Notes under the pieces: model-generated | Seen by the model: the letters and a program-made list of their open reading frames with translations, nothing else | What the model was told of the DNA's origin: nothing | Database searches by the model: none | Source of the DNA: Neomicrococcus aestuarii | GTDB lineage: Bacteria > Actinomycetota > Actinomycetes > Actinomycetales > Micrococcaceae | Length of the DNA stretch: 60,939 nt | Assembly (NCBI RefSeq): GCF_014201135.1 | Contig: NZ_JACHDR010000002.1 | Location: forward strand, 1-60,939 | Direction: 5' to 3' | In this document: positions 49,436 through 59,179 of the stretch, piece by piece | How the letters are laid out: the number at the start of each line of letters is the position of its first letter | How positions within the stretch are numbered: position 1 is the stretch's first letter | Translations under genes and position numbers: made by a program

Positions 49436-50827
49436 TTATGGAAGGGGTTGTCCCAGCCACAGTACTAGGAACGTGGCGGCGAAAACTACCCCTCCAAGGA
49501 GGTAAAAAGCATCAAGTTTGTGCGACGAATCCCACCATTTTGAGTCTTTCTCTTCCTTGGCCCTATTTTTCATATTTTTTCTTTTTCTACTACTACTCGC
49601 TTGGGTAATAGATCCCCCCAAATCGACTGGAATCCCCGCAGAGGAAAGTATTTCCTCTTGGCGCATGCTGTCTTTTACAGCGGCTTTGAGATACGTATGA
49701 AACCAAAGCCGATCTGTGAACCAGAATCCTAACCAAAGCGCGAAGCCCACTGGTAGCAGCAATGCGGCGATGCTTATATCTAGAGAGTCAAACAGTTTGA
49801 TTCTGCCCAAATTTTCGTATGCGAAACCTGCAGCGCCAATTACGAATGTAAAAATGGTGAAAGCGAGGCTTCGTATTCGCCACCCGAGGTCATTGAAATG
49901 CATCTGGACAGAAACTTCTTGCTTCCAAATTTCGAGGTGAGATTCGGTATCAATTGGCGTCCCGAAGTTGAATAATCCTAAGATTTCAAACAGGCCCTCC
50001 GTGAGCGTGTAATCCGGAGCAGCTTGGACTGAACTGCGTTCACGTTCAACTTCAGACGGTGTCCAATGAGTTACACGGCGGAGGAGATCGTATTCCGCTT
50101 TTGTATGATTCCTTCCATAGTCGGCGTAAACAGATATGACACCTGCGGCATGTGCCATTGCCACATCCCGATCGAGACTGTCTCCTATGTATATAGTTTT
50201 ACGGCCTGGGACGGAGTGGGCTTTGAGGATGACTTCGAGGATTTGGGGGGATGGCTTTGAGATTCCCTGGGGCACGTTCAAATGCTCGGTATATTTAAGC
50301 CCATACTCGGAGTCAGGCAAGGTTCGCATGGACTCAGCTGATTCTCCTGCTGGGAAATCATGGTCCGGTGAAGAATAGATGACGTCAATCACCCCGTCGA
50401 GGCCCAGTTTTCTAACACGCCACTCAGTCCAAAATCGCAGCGACTCCGTGTAGGCGATAACTTTCACTCCCTGGCTTTTTACATACTTCAGAGTGTGTAG
50501 GACGCCTGGATAAAGTTTGGTGTATCGCAATCTTGCAGAGTTTTGCGCATGCAGTGCGTCGTCAAAGAACTCGCGTGGACTTTGGCCACCGGAAAATTCT
50601 TTTAGCTCAGGTAGTACATCGACGAGCCAAGAATATTCGGATGTCCCTTTTTCCTCGTGGATCTTCTTAATCGATGTGAGTAGTTGCTCTTCGTCGATGC
50701 CCGTCTTCTGGCTCAACCCTTCAACCAACGCAGAAAAAGACATGTACCAACCGTGAAACCACGTCCAGAGTGTGTCATCAAGGTCAACAATAACTAGGCC
50801 AATTTCCGGCTTTATTGAAGCATCCAT
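49436..50827 (-). CDS. HAD hydrolase fused to a three-helix membrane domain
   Basis: A 463-residue protein. Residues 10-235 form a HAD phosphatase: motif I DLDDTLW (15-21), motif II in AYTES (Thr127), motif III Lys191 in SKPSP and motif IV GDSLDRD (215-221). All catalytic residues are present. A linker leads to a conserved-looking segment FNDLGWRIRSLAFTIFTF, helices at about 321-337 and 352-371, a charged cytoplasmic region and a last helix at 441-458. Membrane parts like this are known from bacterial conflict proteins, but this pairing is not one I recognise. Lower GC and its position after virD4 suggest cargo. Confidence 0.88.
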   Translation of the reverse strand: MDASIKPEIGLVIVDLDDTLWTWFHGWYMSFSALVEGLSQKTGIDEEQLLTSIKKIHEEKGTSEYSWLVDVLPELKEFSGGQSPREFFDDALHAQNSARLRYTKLYPGVLHTLKYVKSQGVKVIAYTESLRFWTEWRVRKLGLDGVIDVIYSSPDHDFPAGESAESMRTLPDSEYGLKYTEHLNVPQGISKPSPQILEVILKAHSVPGRKTIYIGDSLDRDVAMAHAAGVISVYADYGRNHTKAEYDLLRRVTHWTPSEVERERSSVQAAPDYTLTEGLFEILGLFNFGTPIDTESHLEIWKQEVSVQMHFNDLGWRIRSLAFTIFTFVIGAAGFAYENLGRIKLFDSLDISIAALLLPVGFALWLGFWFTDRLWFHTYLKAAVKDSMRQEEILSSAGIPVDLGGSITQASSSRKRKNMKNRAKEEKDSKWWDSSHKLDAFYLLGGVVFAATFLVLWLGQPLP

Positions 50828-50891
50828 AGCCTAAACATACGTGGGTCATATGACAGATAGAAAAGTCGGGCGGGATTCTGACCTCTGAGTC

Positions 50892-52631
50892 TTAGCTGGC
50901 TGAACCTTCCGCGGAGTTTTCAAATAGTCGCTGCGAATCCAGACAATCGCGACCGTAGTTTTTTGCGGTGAAGTGTTCAAGCTCGATAAGTGCGGGTGGC
51001 ATTCCTGAGCTGGTGAGGATGGCTCGGCCGCGTGGGAGTGCGGCGAGGTCTGCGACGTCCATGATCTTTTCGCGTTGGATCGAGGTTGAGACAGACCGTC
51101 CGCCCTTTTGAGTCGAGGAGGAGCGTTTGACGACGTCGTGATCGCCCACGAGTTGGGAGAGGAACGGTAGGAAGGTGTTGTCACTGAGGCCTGATCCTGC
51201 GACGCGAATGTTCGCGGCTGACCATAGTTTTTTCATGCCTTTCTCACCGAAGGCTTCGAGGCCTTGGTCCCAGCCTTGAAAGAATGAGGATAGGACGATT
51301 CCGCGGGATCCGTAGTGGCTGTAGACATCGGGGAGTTGTCGCCAGCGGACGACGTTGGCGACCTCATCAAGGACGCCTGCCATTGGTGGTGAGAGTCGGC
51401 CGCCTGGTTGTCTGGCTGCTGTTTTCTCGGCTGCGGTGAGGACTGCTACGGCGAGAGCTGCTGTTACGGCGCGTGCAGTGCCGGCGCCTTCTTTAGAGAT
51501 CAGGTACAGGGTGTCGGTGGAGCTCGCGAATTTCACGTGATTGAACTCTGGTCGATTCTTAGTTGGATCGTCCGTGATCCAAGGGACGACGTTTTCGTAG
51601 GAGAGGACGTTCACCCAGGGGCGCATCGTGCCGTAGACGCCATCTCGCTGTTTCTCGGTCAGTGTTTGGATTCTTCCCAGTGCGGCACCGAGACCCGGGT
51701 GCCCCGCTTCGATGAGAAGGTTTCGGGGCGTCTTGTCTTCTGGGTCTTGCGCCCAGGTGAAGACGTCAGTGATCGGCTGTCCAGCGATGGAGGCGGCGAA
51801 GAGCATGTGTGAGAGCAGGCGTTTGCCGTCGGATTCGAAGTAAGCGTCCTGCTTCGCTCCAGCGTCGGTGGCTGAGGAGATGAAAACATCGGTGAGGGTT
51901 TCCGCAGCTTCCATGGAGTCGACGAAGCTGAGCGGGTTCCACCACCAAGACGGCTCTTCACCGATGATGTTTTGGACGTCGTGCACCCACACGACACCGT
52001 TCAACGAGCGTGGGCCACGGGTCAGGTCCACGATGTCTCGCTTATTCGAGGTAGCTAGCACCGGCCCCTTGGTCTCGATAATCTGGGGGACGCACACGCA
52101 GGAGGTTTTTCCTGCGCGGGGTCCCATCAACCAGATCTGGACCCATTCCCATGAAGCGTAGAGCCGTTGCCCGTTGCCAACGAGTTTCGCTAAGGGGACA
52201 CCGGGGCCGGCCTTCTCGGCACGTAACCGTGCAGCGTCTTCTTGGGCTGCTTTTTCCATGAGGGCGGTGAAGTCTTTAGGTCGTGACATCCGTGAAGCCA
52301 GGTGATCGATCCGGGATCGGTTTTTGCCTCGGTTGCGGAACGCTTTGAATAGCAATGTGCCCACACCAATAAATAGGATGAGTCCTGCCAGGCTGAGGCT
52401 GATCTGCCACCCAGAGACCGGGGCGTATCCGCGGGCTTGGGCAAGGATGATCCCTACCGGATTCTTGGTGCCGGCTGCTTGGACCGTGGCCGGATCGAGC
52501 GCGCCTGTGAGGCCCCACAACAAGCCACAGGCAAGACCGATCGTGAGCACGATCAGCAAAACGATCCATGGACCTTCATTGGATCCTGGCTGGTTGCGAC
52601 GGCCGGATCGTGGGTCCCCGAAAATGGTCAT
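50892..52631 (-). CDS. VirD4-like type IV coupling protein
   Basis: A 579-residue T4CP. Two N-terminal helices (PWIVLLIVLTIGLACGLLWG and ISLSLAGLILFIGVGTLLF) anchor a hexameric ATPase with Walker A LMGPRAGKTSC near residue 165 and Walker B in MAGVLDEVANV. It links the relaxosome to the secretion channel. It is the last gene of the leftward transfer operon and overlaps virB4 by 4 bp. Confidence 0.93.
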   Translation of the reverse strand: MTIFGDPRSGRRNQPGSNEGPWIVLLIVLTIGLACGLLWGLTGALDPATVQAAGTKNPVGIILAQARGYAPVSGWQISLSLAGLILFIGVGTLLFKAFRNRGKNRSRIDHLASRMSRPKDFTALMEKAAQEDAARLRAEKAGPGVPLAKLVGNGQRLYASWEWVQIWLMGPRAGKTSCVCVPQIIETKGPVLATSNKRDIVDLTRGPRSLNGVVWVHDVQNIIGEEPSWWWNPLSFVDSMEAAETLTDVFISSATDAGAKQDAYFESDGKRLLSHMLFAASIAGQPITDVFTWAQDPEDKTPRNLLIEAGHPGLGAALGRIQTLTEKQRDGVYGTMRPWVNVLSYENVVPWITDDPTKNRPEFNHVKFASSTDTLYLISKEGAGTARAVTAALAVAVLTAAEKTAARQPGGRLSPPMAGVLDEVANVVRWRQLPDVYSHYGSRGIVLSSFFQGWDQGLEAFGEKGMKKLWSAANIRVAGSGLSDNTFLPFLSQLVGDHDVVKRSSSTQKGGRSVSTSIQREKIMDVADLAALPRGRAILTSSGMPPALIELEHFTAKNYGRDCLDSQRLFENSAEGSAS

Positions 52632-54199
52632 TTGATCATTTCCCAGTCGCGGTTCGTATCCGAAACGAAGAACTCGTATGAGGTGAGTTCTGTATGAAAC
52701 GGTGTGCCGGCTTGTTTGCCAGTTTTCAGGATGAAGTTTCCCGCTCCTGGCCTTAGCCCTGCTTTACCGGTCCGGTAATCCACGGGTGCTTCAGCCGTCC
52801 AGTCCGAGAGCAGCTCCATCTCCTCTTGGGAGAGGCTGAACACTTCGCGAAGGTTTCCCATCTCGCCCTTGGCCAGGCCTCCCAGGAACACCATGGAGGA
52901 TCGTTCCACGAACCCCCACGCTGTCGCAGTCAAGTGCGCGCTGGAGAGTTTCAGGTCGTTCATCGTGTGCGTGACCATGACTTGGGCTATGCCCCGGCCG
53001 CGATTCAAACGAGTGATGGTGTCGATGAAGTGGACCATTTCTTCAGAGGCTCGCAGTACGCGCCAGAGCTCGTCCATCACCAAGAGATAGGTGCGCCGTG
53101 GACGACCAGCAGCCACCGCAAGATGCTGTTCGGCCGATACCGTGGCTGAGCCAAGGTTCCAGCACAATGATTGCACTGCAGCGGTGAGGATGGCGTCGTT
53201 CTCATTCACACCGGAAATATCGAAGACGACGGGGACGCCGGGGCGAATATGAGCCGTGGTGGGTTTGGAGAACATATCCCCGTACACCCCGTCCGGGCCG
53301 AGGGAGATCAGCGCGTCGAGGAGGTCTCGGACGCGCTCATCGTAGTCACGGTCATCGGTGGCCATCATGACCGTGCGTAAGTCATCAGGACGAGTTTTGA
53401 TGAACGTGATCAGCTCGTGCATCAACGGTGGCTTCCGCAAATCAGGATCCAAGCTCACCAACGACTGAGCGATCACCGAGGATTCATGCGGGCGCAGGGC
53501 ACGGCCGAGCATCATCGCCGTCAGGCCGGTGATCAATGAGCGGCGGCGACCGATCATTTCCCCGATGGCCTGCTCGCGGTGGGTAGGGTCTTCGATCTCC
53601 CACAACGACGCAGCTAACGGCCCCAAATCCATGGGATTGATGTGGCCCTTACCCGGGGAGAACGAAATCACCTGCCCGTTCAGGGCTTCCACCATCAGCA
53701 CATAGTCAGGCCGGGAATCCGCCAAGATCATGGGGATGTAACCCCAGGCGGCCGAGACCGAAATGAATCGGTGCACCAACGAGGTTTTACCCAATCCCGG
53801 CTGGCCGAGGATGAATGCAGACGGGTTGGAAATGATGCCGGCCAGGAACCAGCTGATCGGGTCAGCACACACCAAAGACCGGCGGCGAAGGTGATACCCG
53901 AGGGGCGCTCCGATCACCGGTAATCCGGAACCGGCCACGAACGGATACAAGCCACACACCTGAACGGTCGTGCCGCGTACCTCGAACAACGATTCCGAGG
54001 GGCTCATCGCACCACCGGCTGGACGTGCCCACCCTCGCGGGCCGGGCCGGGATGCGAGGGCTTCACGGTTCTTCCGGCTTTCCTGCAACCACCGCGAGAA
54101 CCGACCCTTGCGGGCTTGCTGGTTCTTTTTCGCAGCCCGTTCAAGGCGTGCTGCTTCTCGTTTGGTGAGCGTGAGCTCATGATGCTTCGTGGTGCTCAT
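52628..54199 (-). CDS. VirB4-like transfer ATPase
   Basis: A 523-residue ATPase with Walker A ILGQPGLGKTSL near residue 135 and Walker B in YLLVMDELWRVL. Later motifs are typical of VirB4/TrbE (MVTHTMNDLKL; LSQEEMELLSDW). It energises assembly and substrate transfer. The protein lacks the usual VirB4 N-terminal half; that part is encoded separately by the overlapping SCO6880 gene, as is common in actinobacteria. One base overlaps with that gene. Confidence 0.92.
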   Translation of the reverse strand: MSTTKHHELTLTKREAARLERAAKKNQQARKGRFSRWLQESRKNREALASRPGPRGWARPAGGAMSPSESLFEVRGTTVQVCGLYPFVAGSGLPVIGAPLGYHLRRRSLVCADPISWFLAGIISNPSAFILGQPGLGKTSLVHRFISVSAAWGYIPMILADSRPDYVLMVEALNGQVISFSPGKGHINPMDLGPLAASLWEIEDPTHREQAIGEMIGRRRSLITGLTAMMLGRALRPHESSVIAQSLVSLDPDLRKPPLMHELITFIKTRPDDLRTVMMATDDRDYDERVRDLLDALISLGPDGVYGDMFSKPTTAHIRPGVPVVFDISGVNENDAILTAAVQSLCWNLGSATVSAEQHLAVAAGRPRRTYLLVMDELWRVLRASEEMVHFIDTITRLNRGRGIAQVMVTHTMNDLKLSSAHLTATAWGFVERSSMVFLGGLAKGEMGNLREVFSLSQEEMELLSDWTAEAPVDYRTGKAGLRPGAGNFILKTGKQAGTPFHTELTSYEFFVSDTNRDWEMIK

Positions 54200-55713
54200 T
54201 AGAAGAATCCTTGCAATCCGGTACGAACGACCATGTGATCTGGAAGCACGACGCCCAAAGGCAGGCCCGCTTGGAAGGTCACGGCCTGATTCCCGAGGGC
54301 TGGGCGCATCCGTAAACGGGCCCCACTGACAAGACTGGGAATGGTTTTGTCCCAGCGGGCGAGCTCGTCCTGATTGCGGACGGTGATCGTGACGATCAAT
54401 CCGAACCGGGTCAGGCCCGCCCCGAGGGCTTCTTCTTGAGCCGATTTTTGGGCGGCCGCCCGACGGATCTGCGCGCGCTGTGAGACCCGTGTCTGAGAAC
54501 CAGCAAACGTGGAGTCGCGTTGTTCGCGATCCACCACGGCCGTGGCTCGATCAACCGGGATCGGACGGTACAAGAGCGTGACGCGCTTTCGTAGCGCCTC
54601 CGTGGACGGCTCCATGAGACGGCGCAGACAGTTCGAGGTGAACATACCCCTTGGGCCCTCGTACATCGTCCAGGACCGTGACACCGCCCGGTCATGACGG
54701 TAGAGGTCGAACTCGTCGACCGAGAACGACGGGCCGGCTTCTTCCCACACAAGCCCAGTTCCGCCGCTCTCCTGCAACTCTTCAACCGTTGCAGCGGTGG
54801 TTGGATCGTACGCGACACGGGTGCTGTCGGTGATCTGCTGCGCGGTACACAACATCACTCCGCCAGCCCCAGTGCCACCCAGGCCGGCAAGAATGCCGGG
54901 GAGTTTGTTGCCAATTTCTTCGGCCATCTCCACTGTTCCCCGGTCGCCGGCCTTTCCATCAAGCCGGCGGCCATCAAAAGTGATCGTGATTCGACCCGTG
55001 AGCTCCGGTGCCCCGGTGCGGTAGTTGTCGCGGATCTCGTTAACGACTTCTTTGGAAAACGCCGGTGCGTCGTCTCGCCCGTGGCTATCCAAGAGGCGCT
55101 CTAAGCGCAGTCCGCTATCAGGTGCGCTCTCAATCGTCACCGAAGCACCACGGATGGAATCATCCATGCTGCACTCAGAGAGCCAGGCAGCCCACTTCGC
55201 AACCCGGTTCTCCACCTCGTCATGATCAACGAGGGATTCACCGTCAGGGTGAGACTCGATCACCACGCTGTAGTGATGCACTCCCCTACCGCTGACACGG
55301 ATCAGCCCGAAGGGTCGACCGTAAGAATCCTGTTGCTCTGTTAGTTCGGAGCGGGCCATCAATCCAGGCAACCGGAACGCACCATCAGGGGTTCCCGCAC
55401 CGGTAGGGCCGGCAATATAGAGGTGTTGCTTCTTCTTTTCTTTCATGAACTGGCCCAGACGCAACTGCAACCTCCCATATAGATTTCGGCCTTGACGGCC
55501 AGGAATCAAACCAACAGCCGCGACCGATCCCCCGATCAGGAACAACAATCCAGCGGCAAGCAATTTCTGCTGCGCGATCAGAACGATCATGAACAAAATC
55601 AAAACCAACGCGATGATCGTTGGACCAGCTTTCAGACCCAGAAGGCCCGAATGCCGCAACACCGTCAAGTTTCCATAAGTGTTCGGCGCGATTTTCGTTT
55701 CCATCTGGCTCAC
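54199..55713 (-). CDS. SCO6880-family transfer protein
   Basis: A 504-residue protein with two N-terminal helices (TIIALVLILFMIVLIAQQKL, AAGLLFLIGGSVAAVGLIPG) and an SCO6880 domain (YGRPFGLIRVSGRGVHHYSV; FSVDEFDLYRHDRAVSRSW). The family corresponds to a VirB3-VirB4 N-terminal fusion in actinobacterial T4SS. It overlaps the VirB6-like gene by 4 bp and virB4 by one base, so the three are translationally coupled. Confidence 0.9.
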   Translation of the reverse strand: MSQMETKIAPNTYGNLTVLRHSGLLGLKAGPTIIALVLILFMIVLIAQQKLLAAGLLFLIGGSVAAVGLIPGRQGRNLYGRLQLRLGQFMKEKKKQHLYIAGPTGAGTPDGAFRLPGLMARSELTEQQDSYGRPFGLIRVSGRGVHHYSVVIESHPDGESLVDHDEVENRVAKWAAWLSECSMDDSIRGASVTIESAPDSGLRLERLLDSHGRDDAPAFSKEVVNEIRDNYRTGAPELTGRITITFDGRRLDGKAGDRGTVEMAEEIGNKLPGILAGLGGTGAGGVMLCTAQQITDSTRVAYDPTTAATVEELQESGGTGLVWEEAGPSFSVDEFDLYRHDRAVSRSWTMYEGPRGMFTSNCLRRLMEPSTEALRKRVTLLYRPIPVDRATAVVDREQRDSTFAGSQTRVSQRAQIRRAAAQKSAQEEALGAGLTRFGLIVTITVRNQDELARWDKTIPSLVSGARLRMRPALGNQAVTFQAGLPLGVVLPDHMVVRTGLQGFF

Positions 55714-57407
55714 TTCGAGCCCTCCTCATTCGGATCAATCATGCGTTCAGCCTGAGCGGCACCTTTCGCCACACCAGAAGCCGGATTAATGCCCTGCAAA
55801 GACTGACGAATCGCCGCGGCCTTACCCACGCCACTAGCCACCGAAGCCGACCTAGAAGCCGAAGACGACGCCCCAAATCCACTGGACCGTGCACCAGAAG
55901 CCGCGGCCCCGGATCCACGAGCCGAGCTCACTCCGGAGGCCGCAGTAGCACCACGACCTGTAGAACCAGACGATGAACGCCCACCAGAACTATCCGATGA
56001 CGCGCCTCCCGCCGCAGCACCCGAAGAACCAGAATCCGAAGAACCTGCACCAGGCGAGGAAACTGCCGCGCCGCCAGGAACAGAACCCCCGGAACCAGCT
56101 GAGACACCACTGCTCGATCCACTAGGCGTCGAGCCGCCAGAAGCAGCCCCGACCGGTGCCCCAGCGGCCGAAGAGTCAGCGGTACCACCCGACATGGAAG
56201 CGCCAGAAGACGTACTTCCCGAAGCAGAAGAGGAGGCCCCTTCTGCCGCAGGACTACCCGCGCCAGATTGGGAGCCGCCCCCACTGCCACTGGAACCGGA
56301 TGGGCCAGGTCCGCCACCAGTACCGCCGGTCGAGCTAGCGCCGCCGGCAGTACTTCCACCGCCGGCCGCTCCACCCGCCGCTGCGGCAGCGCTACCTGCC
56401 GCAGCGGCGCCACGGGCCGCACTACCGGCAGCCACAGCGCCACCAGCCATGGCAGGAGCCAAAACCGCAGCACCAGCGGCCACGCTCACACCAGCGCCAA
56501 TCCCAGCGCCAATCGCGGCCCCGCCGCTAAACGCGCCAGCGCCCACACCAGCTGCAGGGACAATGAACTTCACCAACGCCGGCAAAGCAAGGCCAGCCAA
56601 GGTAATAATCAATAAGCCCATCAACGACGTGAACATCGAGGCCATGCCCTCATCGGCACTCGCGCTATCAACGCCCTCACCAATAAGACGGAAACCCAAA
56701 GCGTAAATACCCGCAGCAACGGGCTTATAAAGAACAAGCGCAATAAGCCAGCCATTGGCTTTTCGCCAAGCTTGCTTCCCCGATTCGGTTGTTGAAGCTG
56801 CTGCAACAACCGGTAGGAATGCCATCAAAACAAGGAACATTAGATTCCTGAATAACAGGAAAAAAATGTTAACCAGAGCCGCAATGAACATCAGCAAATA
56901 AATAATGAACATCGCTCCAAGATTTGTAGCTATGGTGGCACCCCCCGCAAGGAGCTTCCCGAAATCGGGATCACCCTGACCGGACCGCTCAAGAAGCCAC
57001 AAAGCCGTTGCATCCCCGGCCTCCAAAAGCAGCGGGATAGCCACCATGTATGCACCTGTAGCCAAAAGCATGTTCAACACCTGGGTGCCCATACTGATTG
57101 CACTAGAGCGAACATCCTGACTCACAACGAGCCGGATCATTCCAATAAGGAAACCGATCACGCCGAAAATAAAGACAAAATACTGCAGATCTCCACGGAG
57201 CAAGGCCAGAGCATCGGAACCAACATCAGGACCCGGAGTGTTAATCCACATCTGCTGAATCAGCTTCATCTGATTCAACGCACCGGTATACAAGCCCTCA
57301 ATAAACGGGGCCATCGCATTCTCACCAAGATCACCAAGAAGATTGCTGACCCCCTCACCAATAGCGCAACCAAAATCTCCAACATCGCAGCCTTGTTTAT
57401 TTGCCAT
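55710..57407 (-). CDS. VirB6/TrbL-like channel protein with Ser/Gly/Ala tail
   Basis: 565 residues from ATG 57407, 2 bp after the VirB8-like stop. The first 330 residues hold about seven helices (for example YFVFIFGVIGFLIGMIRLVV and IIYLLMFIAALVNIFFLLF), the layout of VirB6/TrbL inner-membrane channel proteins. The last 210 residues are almost only Gly, Ser, Ala and Thr, presumably disordered and exposed or intracellular. The low-complexity DNA is GC-rich and repetitive, so length may vary between relatives. Confidence 0.88.
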   Translation of the reverse strand: MANKQGCDVGDFGCAIGEGVSNLLGDLGENAMAPFIEGLYTGALNQMKLIQQMWINTPGPDVGSDALALLRGDLQYFVFIFGVIGFLIGMIRLVVSQDVRSSAISMGTQVLNMLLATGAYMVAIPLLLEAGDATALWLLERSGQGDPDFGKLLAGGATIATNLGAMFIIYLLMFIAALVNIFFLLFRNLMFLVLMAFLPVVAAASTTESGKQAWRKANGWLIALVLYKPVAAGIYALGFRLIGEGVDSASADEGMASMFTSLMGLLIITLAGLALPALVKFIVPAAGVGAGAFSGGAAIGAGIGAGVSVAAGAAVLAPAMAGGAVAAGSAARGAAAAGSAAAAAGGAAGGGSTAGGASSTGGTGGGPGPSGSSGSGGGSQSGAGSPAAEGASSSASGSTSSGASMSGGTADSSAAGAPVGAASGGSTPSGSSSGVSAGSGGSVPGGAAVSSPGAGSSDSGSSGAAAGGASSDSSGGRSSSGSTGRGATAASGVSSARGSGAAASGARSSGFGASSSASRSASVASGVGKAAAIRQSLQGINPASGVAKGAAQAERMIDPNEEGSK

Positions 57408-57409
57408 AA

Positions 57410-58096
57410 CTAGCGCCACCGAGTGAAAACAGTAGGGTCGAGCGTCTTTGTTGTAGATGGAATCCCAGCTTCGAGATCCAGTCGCCAGTCACCTACGGAG
57501 GTGTCCCACAAAAGATTCACCCGAATCGTTCCTTCGATGCCTCGCTGCGTTCCGTAATACTCCACAACGGCAGCCGCATCTGTGGCCATGATGATTCGAT
57601 AACCTTCAATAGTTGCGTATTCAGAGGGCGCGGTCGTATTCGCCTGTTCTGCAAAGTAGCTCTCGCGAGCTGGGGAATCTGCGGCCGATTCTTTAACGTG
57701 CCCAGCCGAGAAGCTGAATGCGAGTCCTATTCCAGCCATCAACGCACCGCTTGGCGTTTGTGAGTAGCAGTGCCAGAAATTTCCATCATGTATCGCTGGG
57801 CCGAACTCTTCAGACGTTGGCAGGATCATCCCGCCCGGATGCCGCAACCACTTAGTTGCCGGTGCCTTCACCGGGAAAGCCTTATCCATACTCAGTGAAG
57901 GACAGCCTCCGGCAAGAACATCTGGCGGCGATGTTTGACCAGCCTGTGGAGCCGGGCTCAAAGAAGAAGCGCCGTCACTCTTTTCTTGCGACGGAGAAGT
58001 AAGGAACAGAACCGCGACCACCGCCACAACAATGAGAGCAAGAACGCCGCCAGCGAGCTTCCAGCTGGAACCAAGTGGATCTTTCTCTTCGGCCAT
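57410..58096 (-). CDS. VirB8-like transfer protein
   Basis: 228 residues from ATG 58096 with AAAAGGGGGG upstream. There is one helix (LAGGVLALIVVAVVAVLFLT), a Ser/Pro linker and an extracytoplasmic domain (NTF2-like by pattern: YRIIMATDAAAVVEYYGTQR; VNLLWDTSVGDWRLDLE). The GDWRLDL strand is typical of VirB8-like/TcpC-like domains. It is encoded between the pilin-like and VirB6-like genes, the expected place. Confidence 0.8.
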   Translation of the reverse strand: MAEEKDPLGSSWKLAGGVLALIVVAVVAVLFLTSPSQEKSDGASSLSPAPQAGQTSPPDVLAGGCPSLSMDKAFPVKAPATKWLRHPGGMILPTSEEFGPAIHDGNFWHCYSQTPSGALMAGIGLAFSFSAGHVKESAADSPARESYFAEQANTTAPSEYATIEGYRIIMATDAAAVVEYYGTQRGIEGTIRVNLLWDTSVGDWRLDLEAGIPSTTKTLDPTVFTRWR

Positions 58097-58122
58097 AGCG
58101 ACCCCCCTTTTGAAAGAATTCT

Positions 58123-58404
58123 CTAGATAAAGACCTGAATGATCGTGCCCGCAGCAGCTACGAGGACGCACGCAATAATGGCAATAGCCAGACCCTTCAC
58201 GCCCTGGATCTCACGACCCTGAAACGACGAAATAGCCAAATAGCCGGCCGACGCCAAGAAGCCAATAACGCTGATGACAATGGCTGCCCAGGACACCCAG
58301 TTCACGAGCAAGCTGACAGGCTCCATCCCCGGAGGCTGCACAGGAGTTGGGTCAGGGATGACGGCTGGTACGGCCATCAGAGTGTTGAGAGTTTCGAGAA
58401 TCAT
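58123..58404 (-). CDS. VirB2-like small membrane protein
   Basis: A 93-residue protein with GGAGG before its ATG. Two helices (NWVSWAAIVISVIGFLASAG and GLAIAIIACVLVAAAGTII) are separated by a short loop with Arg and Lys, as in VirB2/TrbC pilin-like proteins of Gram-positive T4SS. The N-terminus is Pro-rich with no clear signal peptidase site. It lies 14 bp after the DUF6668-like gene. Confidence 0.8.
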   Translation of the reverse strand: MILETLNTLMAVPAVIPDPTPVQPPGMEPVSLLVNWVSWAAIVISVIGFLASAGYLAISSFQGREIQGVKGLAIAIIACVLVAAAGTIIQVFI

Positions 58405-58418
58405 GGTTTCCTCCGTGG

Positions 58419-59048
58419 TTATGCGTTCTGGAATGCGCGGACAATTCGCTTAATACGAAGCGGAAGCCGCTGAGGATCTGGCGGACCATACCGCCAGCTC
58501 TCCACCCACGGCACATGGGCGCCGAGGGGAGTCTTTTTCAGGAGCCGCTTAACGGCTCTTTGCTGTGAATCAATTAGCCGTGGAGCGTCGTCGACGAGAA
58601 TCAGGCCTAACAGGCGTGAACCCTTAAGGGAGCCGGATCCCCAGTGCTGGGTGAAACTCTCAGCTGCTTCGAGCCCGGCATAGTGAGTTCGAGAAACCGC
58701 GATTGCGGCCATCTCAGAACCGTCCTCTTTGAGTGGCCATCCTTGTCCAGCATCAAAAGCGTTTCCATCGAAAAGTTGCGCAACTGTGCTTGTTCCGGCT
58801 CCCCCATGCAATCCGAAAACCGCCAGACGCACATCGTGAGGGACCGACGAGGTCGGCCACTCACCCGATGAGGGAGCTAAAGCGTTCACGAGATCAGGCG
58901 ATTCTGGGCCACGCTCAAGCACATAAACACACGAAAACTCATCAATAATTGGTGAAACGTCGCTAACGTCGCTAACTCCACTAACGTGGCTAACGCCGTT
59001 AAATTCTTTGGGTGCGCTGTGCACAAATGGATTTGGGCGACTGCTCAT
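58419..59048 (-). CDS. DUF6668-like P-loop protein
   Basis: A 209-residue protein with AAGGAAGGGGATCC before its ATG. It has a P-loop-like FGLHGGAGTSTVAQLF near residue 80 (GGAGTST in place of a strict GxxGxGKT) and LILVDDAPRL as a Walker B-like strand. Proteins of this type open actinobacterial T4SS operons; their role is not known. The first 30 residues include five VS-x repeats encoded by a 9-bp tandem repeat (58960-59004). This is the first gene of the leftward transfer operon. Confidence 0.8.
   Translation of the reverse strand: MSSRPNPFVHSAPKEFNGVSHVSGVSDVSDVSPIIDEFSCVYVLERGPESPDLVNALAPSSGEWPTSSVPHDVRLAVFGLHGGAGTSTVAQLFDGNAFDAGQGWPLKEDGSEMAAIAVSRTHYAGLEAAESFTQHWGSGSLKGSRLLGLILVDDAPRLIDSQQRAVKRLLKKTPLGAHVPWVESWRYGPPDPQRLPLRIKRIVRAFQNA
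58960..59004. repeat. Five tandem 9-bp TAACG-type repeats inside a coding sequence
   Basis: Units CGCTAACGT, CGCTAACTC, CACTAACGT, GGCTAACGC and CGTTAAATT lie in register. They encode GVS-HVS-GVS-DVS-DVS on the minus strand. Further TAAACC/GTTAAA repeats occur at 59085-59125 in the divergent promoter region. Confidence 0.75.
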
Positions 59049-59179
59049 ATGGATCCCCTTCCTTATGAGCTATTTATAAACCGTTGAAACCAGCGTAACC
59101 GCCTAAACCGTTAAAAGCTACTAAACCAGTGAAACGGGTTGACGTGGTTATGGCTGTTATACATACTAGGAGTGTGGAA

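Noticed and set aside
58960-59004. Possible CRISPR-like short repeat array
   Set aside because: Nine-bp tandem units without spacers, in frame within a coding sequence; no cas genes anywhere in the window.
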